Below, piece after piece: positions 1 to 7,756 of a stretch of DNA of 7,756 nucleotides. Every line of letters begins with the position of its first letter. Position 1 is the stretch's first letter. Under the pieces are notes generated by a model. That model was not told the DNA's origin. It did no database searches and saw only the letters and a program-made list of their open reading frames with translations. The translations under genes were made by a program, and so were the position numbers. This DNA is from Chloroflexota bacterium (GTDB lineage Bacteria; Chloroflexota; Limnocylindria; P2-11E), in the NCBI GenBank assembly GCA_016875665.1, contig VGPA01000064.1:1-7756 (forward strand), in the 5' to 3' direction.

Positions 1-286
1 GAGCCAGGCTCACGGGCGCCCCGCCTCCGCGCCGCGCCTGCGCGGCCCAGCCGGCTTCGAGCGCGGTCGCCGCGCTCAGCCAGGCCATGCCCAGCCTGTC
101 CTGCTCGTCCGGTCGCGCGGCCAGCAGCTCGTCGATATGGGGGGCGTTGAAGAGCCCCATGTGGTCCACGAGCGCCACGAAGTCCGCGCCGAAGCGCTCC
201 AGCAGCGCGCGCCGGCGCGTCGCGTCGACGTCGACGCCGGCGGGCAGCGTGCCGTCTGCCTCGTTCCGCACCGTGTCGTCACTCAC
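1..286 (-). CDS. Unrecognised protein, N-terminal part (runs off left edge)
   Basis: The frame is open for 95 codons from GTG at 286 to the left edge, so only the N-terminus is present. An in-frame TGA (292-290) two codons before this GTG fixes it as the most upstream possible start; no strong Shine-Dalgarno sequence precedes it. The product begins MSDDTVRNEADGTLPAGVDV and continues with a helical stretch containing FGADFVALVDHMGLFNAPHI and then DELLAARPDEQDRLGMAWL. It looks soluble and acidic at first, with no signal peptide or membrane segment. The amino-acid make-up is natural, whereas the other frames here are rich in Arg/Ser/Thr in the manner of GC-rich shadow frames, which is why I accept this frame. 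I do not recognise the family. It is divergent from the binding-protein gene at 451, so the two would be transcribed apart. Confidence 0.6.
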   Translation of the reverse strand, partial: MSDDTVRNEADGTLPAGVDVDATRRRALLERFGADFVALVDHMGLFNAPHIDELLAARPDEQDRLGMAWLSAATALEAGWAAQARRGGGAPVSLA

Positions 287-406
287 GGCTCAGCGCACCG
301 CCCGGGGCCCAGCCTCAGCCTCATGGCGCGAGTATGGGCTTCCTTGCGGCCAACGGGTCGCGTGTGTTGTGTCGTGCGCCGCCCATCCGCCGCGGCAATC
401 GCGGCG

Positions 407-412
407 TATAGT
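407..412 (+). promoter_or_regulatory. Candidate -10 element TATAGT
   Basis: TATAGT matches the bacterial -10 consensus TATAAT at five of six positions and stands out in GC-rich surroundings. It would start transcription about 30 nt before the GTG at 451, leaving room for the Shine-Dalgarno sequence at 438-445. No good -35 hexamer lies 16-18 bp upstream, so this is a weak call made from position and composition. Confidence 0.3.
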
Positions 413-437
413 CGTCGCCTGATTACGCGTGTGATGG

Positions 438-445
438 CAGGGAGG
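438..445 (+). promoter_or_regulatory. Ribosome binding site for the substrate-binding protein
   Basis: CAGGGAGG ends 5 nt before GTG 451 and is a strong purine-rich Shine-Dalgarno sequence. It decides the start: it supports GTG 451 over the ATG at 505, and GTG 451 also keeps the twin-arginine region of the signal peptide intact. Confidence 0.7.
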
Positions 446-450
446 CTACC

Positions 451-2214
451 GTGCCTGCGTTCGACGGTTCGATCGCCGCGTCGAGGTTCCAGCGGCGGAC
501 GCTGATGCGCGCGAGCGCGCTCGGCGCTGCGGGCCTCGCGGCCGCGGCGCTCCTGGGCTGCGGTGGCGACGAGGACGACGCGGCGCAGGCGCCCGCGGGC
601 GACGCCTCGGCGCCTGCCGTGGGCACGGACCCTCGTTACGCGAAGGACCCGAACCTGCCCTACGCGTACAACTTCCCGGAGCCCGCGGGCAAGACGCCGA
701 AGGCCGGCGGCACGCTGCGCGTCGCCGCGACGTGGGACGTCGCGACGATGGACCCGACCAAGTCCGCGGCGGGTGGCACGATCACCGTGCCGAACCTGAT
801 CTACAGCCGCCTGCTGGGCATCAAGGGCGGCCCGGAGATGCACCCGTTCAAGATCGAGGTCGAGCCGCAGCTCGCGAAGTCGTGGGAACGCACGCCGGAC
901 GGCCTGACCTTCACGTTCAAGCTCGAGCCCGGCGCGAAGTGGCAGAACGTTGCCCCGCTCAACGGCCGCGCGTTCGTCGCCGCCGACGTGAAGTTCGCGT
1001 TCGAGCGTTACGCGAAGGAAGGCGTGCACCAGTCGTACTGGGTCAACGCCGACCGTATCGAAGCACCCGACGCGACCACGGTGCGCATCGTGCTCAAGAA
1101 GCCGACGCCCGAGTTCGAGATCCCGCTGGCGAGCCGGTACCAGACGCTGTTCCCGCGCGAGCTCGTGGACAGTGGTGAGATCGACAAGAAGGTCGTAGGG
1201 ACGGGGCCGATGATCCTGAAGGAGGCGATCGTCTCTGACAAGGTCGTGCTGGCGGCGAACCCGGACTACTGGCGCCGCAAGGTGCTGCTCGAGGGTGCCG
1301 AGTTCAAGGTCGCGCCGGACACCGCCGCGCGCACGGCGTCGTTCCGTGCGAAGCAGATCGAGTACTCGTACGCGCTGGTCGCCACGAAGCGCGACCTCGA
1401 CGAGCTGCTCAAGACGATGCCGGACCTGCAGGTGAACATCCCGCCGATCGTGAACAACGTGATCCCGTTCGGCATGAACCTCTCGCAGCCGAAGTTCCAG
1501 GACGTGCGCGTGCGGCGCGCGATCTCGCTCGCCATCAACCGCGACGAGATCGTGACGCTGGCGTACGCCGGTCTCGCCGAGGCGGCGCTGCCGGTGCTCC
1601 CCTGGACGTACCTGTTCGACAAGGAGCCGACGGACGTCGGTCCGTGGGTGAAGTTCGACCTGGCCGAGTCGAAGAAGCTGCTGTCCGCCGCCGGCGCGAC
1701 CGACCTGGCGTTCACCAACAGCTACTACTCGTACGGCAGCGCCGCGATCGATCGCCTGACGGAGATCCTCATCAACCAGTTCCGCGCGGCCGGCATCACG
1801 ATGAAGGGCGGGCAGGTTGACTACACGCAGTTCAATTCGCAGTGGGTCGGCCAGAAGCTGCCGGACGTGACCACTAGTGGCTGGACCCCGCAAGGCTTCG
1901 ACGCGAACACGTATTTCTACAACCACCTGCACTCGAAGTCCCCGGGCAACCGCTGGCTGATCAAGGACGATCAGCTCGACCAGTGGGCGGAGCAGCAGTC
2001 CGTGGAGATCAACGTCGAGAAGCGCCGCGAGCTCCACAGGAAGATCTGGGACCGCGACGCCGACCAGGCCTACCGGCCGCCGACCCCCACCTCGTACGGG
2101 TTCGAGGTGTACCAGCCGTGGCTGCGCGGCATCCGCTTCGGCGGCCTGCTGGGCGCGAGCAGCTCGTACTACGACTGGGGCTCGCAGATCGAGAACGCCT
2201 GGCTCGACAAGTAG
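451..2214 (+). CDS. ABC transporter substrate-binding lipoprotein, family 5 (peptide/oligopeptide type)
   Basis: The gene is complete, 587 residues, with a GTG start and a TAG stop. The N-terminus carries a twin-arginine signal (R15-R16 in QRRTLMRAS), a hydrophobic Ala/Leu/Gly stretch (about 21-35) and a lipobox LLGC with the lipidated Cys at 37, followed by an acidic linker GGDEDD. It is therefore probably exported folded by Tat and anchored on the outer face of the membrane. The mature part opens with GGTLRVAA (86-93) and shows the SBP_bac_5 hallmarks AKSWERTPDGLTFTFKL (142-158), GTGPM (250-254), NPDYWRRK and VRVRRAISLAINR (352-364). Members of this family bind peptides, nickel chelates, opines or glycosides; the ligand cannot be read from sequence. 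No permease or ATPase gene is adjacent: the upstream gene is divergent and the downstream gene convergent, so its partners lie elsewhere. The length suits the family and there is no frame break. Confidence 0.95.
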   Translation: MPAFDGSIAASRFQRRTLMRASALGAAGLAAAALLGCGGDEDDAAQAPAGDASAPAVGTDPRYAKDPNLPYAYNFPEPAGKTPKAGGTLRVAATWDVATMDPTKSAAGGTITVPNLIYSRLLGIKGGPEMHPFKIEVEPQLAKSWERTPDGLTFTFKLEPGAKWQNVAPLNGRAFVAADVKFAFERYAKEGVHQSYWVNADRIEAPDATTVRIVLKKPTPEFEIPLASRYQTLFPRELVDSGEIDKKVVGTGPMILKEAIVSDKVVLAANPDYWRRKVLLEGAEFKVAPDTAARTASFRAKQIEYSYALVATKRDLDELLKTMPDLQVNIPPIVNNVIPFGMNLSQPKFQDVRVRRAISLAINRDEIVTLAYAGLAEAALPVLPWTYLFDKEPTDVGPWVKFDLAESKKLLSAAGATDLAFTNSYYSYGSAAIDRLTEILINQFRAAGITMKGGQVDYTQFNSQWVGQKLPDVTTSGWTPQGFDANTYFYNHLHSKSPGNRWLIKDDQLDQWAEQQSVEINVEKRRELHRKIWDRDADQAYRPPTPTSYGFEVYQPWLRGIRFGGLLGASSSYYDWGSQIENAWLDK

Positions 2215-2224
2215 CGTTCGGCGC

Positions 2225-2265
2225 GGCGCGCCGGCCGACCGCCCGACGCTGGCGGCCGGCGCGCC
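2225..2265. terminator. Perfect 13-bp inverted repeat between convergent genes; likely two-way terminator
   Basis: GGCGCGCCGGCCG (2225-2237) is repeated as its exact reverse complement at 2253-2265, with a 15-nt loop between. The stem is all G-C and would form a very stable hairpin on either strand. It starts 10 nt after the binding-protein stop and lies about 85 nt beyond the kinase-ATPase stop at 2350. There is no T run after either arm, so it is not a textbook intrinsic terminator. Its position between two convergent stops makes termination or 3'-end protection the natural reading. Confidence 0.65.
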
Positions 2266-3851
2266 CGCTCGTTGCCGCGATCCTCGATGCCGCTCAGTTC
2301 GACGCCAGTCGCGTGTCGCCTTCGCGCGGGCAACGCCGGGCGGCCGCGGCTACGCCTTGAGGATCTGCTTCTTCGCGATCACCTGGTCGAGGTACAGCTT
2401 CGCGCCGTGCCGCGCGAACAGCTCGCCCGCGGCGTCGAGGTGCTGCATCGCCTCGAGGTGCTGCCCGCGCCGCTCGGCGACCTCGGCGAGGCCTTGCAGA
2501 CTGCGACCAATGACGATCGGCGCGCGCTCCCGAGTGCCCCAGTCGATGCCTGCTTCGAACCAGGTCCTCGCTTCGCCGAGCTCCCCAAGCGCCGCTGCCA
2601 GCAGTCCGCGAGCACGGTCGAAGCCCTCGTCTAGAAACCCCGTCTTGGTTTCGCGGACGCCCATCGCAGGTCTATGACTTCGAGGCAGTGACGAGGGCGA
2701 ATCTCCCGTGCGCGGATCAAGCCGTGTGAGTCGGTCATAAACAGCGCGGCACTCGGCCTGGTCACCGGTGACTACCAAAGCCTCCGTTGCGAGTGCCATA
2801 CCCGATAGCCAGTTGAGCCCCCCTCGTGGCACAACGGCATCCGCTTCACGCCATTGCGTCAGCGCCCGCTGTGTCTCCACAACGGTGCCGTGCTGCACCG
2901 TCATGGCAGCCACGAAACCGAGAAAGTTAGCACGATGTCCGGCGATGCCTATCAGACGAGTATTGAAGCGGTGCATTTTCGACAATACTTCGTTATCATC
3001 ACCGTATATCGCGGCAAGGCGCGCCGCGTTTGCGGCGTGAATATAAGATTCCGGAATCATGCGCTCGTTTAGCTCAGCAACAACAGCAAAGCTGCCGCGC
3101 ATCCATGCGATGTCCGCTAGGTAGGTAAGAGCGAACGCCTCATGCACACGGTCGTGATACCGCTGTGCTTCGGCTAGATACTCTCGGGCCGCGTCCGCGT
3201 ACCGATCGAGATTGCCTAACTCAAGATACAACCCGGACAACGAGAGCCGAAGCCAGGGCTGCCGTGCGCGTTTCGCAGTGTCCCGAGCCTGAAGAAGAAA
3301 CCGTTCCGCCGCTACCGCGTCGCCGAGGTCCCAAGCGCGCTCCCCGCGATTGTGGATTACGGCAGCCTCCATCTCGTCGAGCCCTTGTGAGCGCGCGATC
3401 TCGCCCGTCTCTTCAAGGAGCCTGCCTTCCTCTTCCCCGTCCACTGCGGCACCGCGATCGAGCAGGATGAGGAGAAGCCGCGCCCGAAGTACGCGATCCT
3501 GCGCCCCCAACGCATCTAGCACTTCGCGAACCTTAGGGATCAGCAAGTCATTTCCAATGAGCAAGGATGGGGCAGGCAAGAGTGCCTCACCCATACCAAT
3601 GGGATCTGCGAGCCCAGCGAATTCGTCGTAAGCGATCACGAGGTGCCGCCAGGCTTCCCGCTTGCCGTTGCGGGCTAGGCAACGGCCCAACGAAGCGTGC
3701 AGCCGGGCAGCGGCGATCGGGCTCTCGATGAGAGCGATGTAGTCAAGGCAGCGCTCGTAGTGCCTCTCCGCCTCGGCCCATGCGAACTGAGCCTCGGCCT
3801 GCTCGGCGGCAATTCTCGAGTACAGGAGGGCCTTGGGCGCGTGCGCGGAAT

Positions 3852-6161
<2,310 letters not shown>

Positions 6162-6172
6162 AGTCCGGGGGC

Positions 6173-6178
6173 ATCATA
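6173..6178 (-). promoter_or_regulatory. Candidate -10 element TATGAT close to the kinase-ATPase start
   Basis: TATGAT on the minus strand matches five of six positions of TATAAT and ends 11 nt before ATG 6161. Transcription from it would begin about 4-6 nt before the ATG, giving a leaderless or nearly leaderless mRNA. That agrees with the absence of a Shine-Dalgarno sequence. No -35 match was found at 17-18 bp. If real, the kinase gene is transcribed apart from the genes upstream. Confidence 0.4.
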
Positions 6179-6217
6179 ACGACTGCACGTGAGCGACCGC
6201 CGGGCGCCTGCTCAGGG

Positions 6218-6231
6218 ACCGACTCGTCGGT
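6218..6231. repeat. Short palindrome ACCGAC-N2-GTCGGT upstream of the kinase-ATPase gene
   Basis: ACCGACTCGTCGGT is a perfect 6-bp inverted repeat with a 2-bp centre. GG/CC flanks extend it to 6216-6234 if one base is bulged. It lies 24 bp after the stop of the DraG remnant and about 57 bp before the kinase ATG. It could be a dimer-binding operator for the kinase gene or a weak hairpin ending transcription from upstream. Palindromes of this length are common in GC-rich DNA. Confidence 0.3.
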
Positions 6232-6254
6232 TCCAGCGCAGCCGACGGCGCCGG

Positions 6255-6655
6255 CTACGCGCCGCGCAGGCCATCCGCGATCTCCGCCAGCGCGGCTGCG
6301 TCGACGGGCGCGAACAACGGGTGTCGAGTGGTGAGGTTGAAGCGAGCTCTTCGGGGATGCTCGACCGCCCCCAGCGGGCGCCGGCAAGCGCTCCCGCGAC
6401 CGCGAAGTCCCGGGCAGGCTCGGCCTGGTCGAGCGGCCCGCGCGCGAGATGTCGCGCGAGACGAGCGCCCATCTGCGTGTCGTCGGTGAACTCGCCCCGG
6501 CGCCCATCCGACCCCGCCTCCGCCGGGCAGCCGGAACAGCTCGTCGCGGCGGCCCGCGATCCGCTCGGGTGGCTCGAACTCTATCGGCGCACCGAGGGGT
6601 CGCCGACGGCGAGGCCGACCAGCACGCCGCGCGCCCCGTCCTCCGGCGAGGTTAT
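6255..6655 (-). pseudogene. ADP-ribosylglycohydrolase (DraG-like) remnant: N-terminus joined to C-terminus, middle lost
   Basis: Three frames must be stitched together. The first gives ITSPEDGARGVLVGLAVGD (from 6655). The second gives LGAPIEFEPPERIAGRRDEL. The third gives EFTDDTQMGARLARHLARG, then AVAGALAGARWGRSSIPEEL. The second frame returns with RFNLTTRHPLFAPVDAAA and ends at TAG 6257-6255. GVLVGLAVGD and TDDTQM are N-terminal DraG hallmarks (the latter metal-binding); AVAGALAGARWG followed by IPEE is the C-terminal hallmark. Only about 133 codons remain, against roughly 280-330 in the family, so about half of the gene is gone near 6405. Frame breaks lie at about 6596-6601, 6488-6493 and 6343-6348. 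The expected start is ATA (6655-6653); one G there would give ATG overlapping the upstream stop. It cannot encode a working hydrolase as shown. The family removes ADP-ribose from arginine or other acceptors. Confidence 0.72.
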
Positions 6656-6948
6656 GCCGGCGTCCTCGCGCCGCCGGAGCGCAGTGCAACGCGCTCCCAC
6701 GCGCTCTCGACGAGCGCGAACACCTGACAGTCGTCGTCCTCGCGAGTCCGTCCGAGCAGGCCATGAACCCAGCGATCGGGCAGCGCGCGTCGTCCGTGCA
6801 GCGCTCCGACGGCTGCGCCCACGATCGCGGCGACCGTGTCGCTGTCCTTCGTGTCGTTCACGGCGCGGATGATCGCCTGCTCGGGGTCGCCGGCGTGACG
6901 CATCAGCACGTAAATCACGTCCCAGATCTCCGCGTTCGACTCTGTCAC
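6652..6948 (-). pseudogene. ADP-ribosylglycohydrolase (DraG-like) remnant, C-terminal third only
   Basis: The open frame from GTG 6948 to TAA 6654-6652 gives 98 residues. They contain IIRAVNDTKDSDTVAAIVGA, AVGALHGRRALPDRWVHGLL and GRTREDDDCQVFALVESA. The DSDT motif (D35, D37, T38) matches the C-terminal metal-binding Asp-x-Asp-Thr of the DraG family, and the Gly/Ala helix with a following Pro-Asp/Glu-Arg-Trp is typical. Everything N-terminal, including the TDDTQM half of the metal site, is absent, so it should be inactive alone. The GTG sits 10 nt after the stop of the helicase-nuclease gene, so the break that removed the N-terminus coincides with that gene's end. Its last codons overlap the next remnant by 4 nt. 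It might still be translated as a short protein; I call it a pseudogene because half of the active site is missing. Confidence 0.72.
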
Positions 6949-6958
6949 CCCCCAGCCC

Positions 6959-7756
6959 CTAGACCGCGCCGGCGATGCGTTGGCGTACGTCGGCGGTCGC
7001 AGCATCGAGCGCGTCGACGTGCCGCTTGACGGCCCCGCCCGGCGTGAGGAAGACGAAGGTGCAACGCGCGACGGGCCGTCCGAGCGCGCGCCCGAGCGCC
7101 AGCGCGTACGCCGCGCCCTGCGGCCGGTAGCGCACGAGCGCCGCCTCGACTGCTGTCCTCTGAGCGCAACGCGTCGGTCTTGTAGTCGACCACCACGAGC
7201 CCGTCCGGCGTCTCGTACAGCAGGTCGATGAAGCCCTCGACGAGCACGCCGTCCGCGAGCGCGCCGACGTAGACCTCGCGCCAGTGGCGACCCGACCCCA
7301 CGGCCGCACGCACGGCGTCCGAGGACAGGGTGACGCGCGCGAGGCGTGCGACCTCCTGTGCGCGCTGCGGCACCCCCTCCGCGGCGGCCTGGGCGCGCGC
7401 CGTTTCCTCGAGGCCCGCGCCCGTCGCGAGGTCGATCGTCTGCAGCACCGAGTGCACCGCGCGACCGATGGCGGTGCCGGCGCGGCCGCGCCGCCACGGC
7501 GGCTCCTCCTCGATGGGCGGCTCCTTGCGCAGGTTGGGATCGTCGCCGGCTGCCGCCGCAACACGTGCGAGCGCGGTCGCGGAAACGACATGCACCGCGG
7601 AGTGCCCGGCGATCGCCGAGGTGCGCCGCTCGAGCCAGGCCGCGCGCTCGTCAGCGGTGTCGAGGGCGTGCGGCGCGGCCGGAGCCGCGTCGACGGGCGC
7701 GACCGGCGTTGGGGACGGCGCGCGCCAGAGGGCGGGAAACTGCTGCGCCAGCAGAG
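6959..7756 (-). CDS. RecB/AddA-like UvrD-family helicase, C-terminal PD-(D/E)XK nuclease domain (partial, one frame break)
   Basis: The gene enters from the right edge and ends at TAG 6961-6959. The visible 260 or so residues form a RecB/Cas4-type nuclease domain. In order are SATALARV, GTAIGRAVHSVLQ (core His), WREVYVG, GFIDLLYE (metal-binding Asp), VVDYKTD (catalytic Asp and Lys, 7187-7179) and RPQGAAYALAL (the Gln-x3-Tyr motif). The last motif and the end, VRQRIAGAV, lie in a different frame from the rest. The switch is at about 7151-7156 and equals one extra or two missing bases after LRSED. By family, the missing N-terminal part should hold the superfamily-1 helicase motors, and the enzyme would resect double-strand breaks and degrade linear DNA. 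No start or regulation can be seen. A frame break between the catalytic lysine and QxxxY would disable the end of the domain if it is real. Confidence 0.85.
   Translation of the reverse strand, partial: LCWRSSFPPSGARRPQRRSRPSTRLRPRRTPSTPLTSARPGSSGAPRRSPGTPRCMSFPRPRSHVLRRQPATIPTCARSRPSRRSRRGGAAAPAPPSVARCTRCCRRSTSRRARASRKRRAPRPPRRGCRSAHRRSHASRASPCPRTPCVRPWGRVATGARSTSARSRTACSSRASSTCCTRRRTGSWWSTTRPTRCAQRTAVEAALVRYRPQGAAYALALGRALGRPVARCTFVFLTPGGAVKRHVDALDAATADVRQRIAGAV

Larger units (their letters stand above)
287..450. other. Divergent intergenic region
   Basis: This 164-bp gap separates two divergently read genes and should hold both their promoters. On the plus strand I can point to a TATAGT hexamer at 407-412 and a Shine-Dalgarno sequence at 438-445. 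On the minus strand I see no convincing -10/-35 pair. A short tandem of GAGGCT is visible on the minus strand near 307-318. No RNA gene or convincing short coding sequence was found. Confidence 0.5.

Noticed and set aside
283..2037. 584-codon open frame on the minus strand opposite the substrate-binding protein
   Set aside because: It is rich in Arg, Val, Leu and Asp with no recognisable motif and lies wholly antisense to a gene with clear family signatures. High third-position G+C produces such stop-free antisense frames.
2215..2349. A small gene between the convergent stops
   Set aside because: Frames running through this stretch are low in complexity (Arg/Ala/Pro) and cross the stable inverted repeat; none has a ribosome binding site or a sensible product.
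2340..2350. Short GC palindromes such as GCGGCCGC
   Set aside because: They are expected by chance in DNA of this composition and have no supporting context.
6600..6948. A toxin-antitoxin or anti-phage ADP-ribosylation system formed by the DraG genes, kinase and nuclease
   Set aside because: No ADP-ribosyltransferase partner is present, both DraG genes are broken, and the nuclease looks like a housekeeping recombination enzyme. Physical closeness alone does not support a system.
6652..7497. One 281-codon minus-strand protein from within the helicase gene to the DraG fragment
   Set aside because: Only the last 98 or so residues look like a real protein. The earlier part is an Arg/Gly-rich shadow of the nuclease gene, whose correct frame holds the DYK and QxxxY motifs.

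Overview
The window is GC-rich DNA, by eye near 70% G+C over most of its length, from a bacterium. The clues are a twin-arginine lipoprotein signal on an oligopeptide-type binding protein, an actinobacterial/Chloroflexota-style kinase-ATPase-TPR regulator, and an AddA/UvrD-type helicase-nuclease. I favour an uncultured Chloroflexota (Dehalococcoidia/SAR202-like) or Actinomycetota genome, but this rests on gene style alone and is not proven. No rRNA, tRNA, CRISPR array, insertion sequence or phage gene is visible.

Layout. At 1-286 (minus) is the start of an unrecognised gene that runs off the left edge. A divergent intergenic gap (287-450) follows. At 451-2214 (plus) is a complete family-5 (peptide/nickel/oligopeptide type) ABC transporter substrate-binding lipoprotein. 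Between it and the convergent gene to its right is a perfect 13-bp inverted repeat (2225-2265), probably a shared two-way terminator. At 2350-6161 (minus) is one large regulator, read here in two frames. It has a TPR-like helix pair, a Ser/Thr kinase, a STAND/AAA-type ATPase and a long TPR-like tail. One missing base in a T run at 3977-3979 splits it; restoring it gives a continuous 1270-residue protein. At 6255-6948 (minus) lie two broken ADP-ribosylglycohydrolase (DraG-like) genes. The upstream one keeps only its C-terminal third. The downstream one keeps the N-terminus joined to the extreme C-terminus, with its middle lost, three frame breaks and ATA where the start ATG would be expected. 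At 6959-7756 (minus) is the C-terminal PD-(D/E)XK nuclease domain of a RecB/AddA-like UvrD helicase, entering from the right edge, also with one frame break.

How the parts relate. The minus-strand genes run in one direction: helicase-nuclease, then the DraG remnants, then the kinase-ATPase. The DraG remnants start 10 nt after the helicase stop and may once have been co-transcribed with it. The kinase-ATPase has its own candidate promoter element (TATGAT just before its ATG). The binding protein has no permease or ATPase partner in the window, so its transporter lies elsewhere or it is an orphan. I see no convincing new multi-gene system. The most notable signals are the paired, complementary truncations of the two DraG genes and the five apparent indels, all in minus-strand genes, which need separating into sequencing error and genuine decay.
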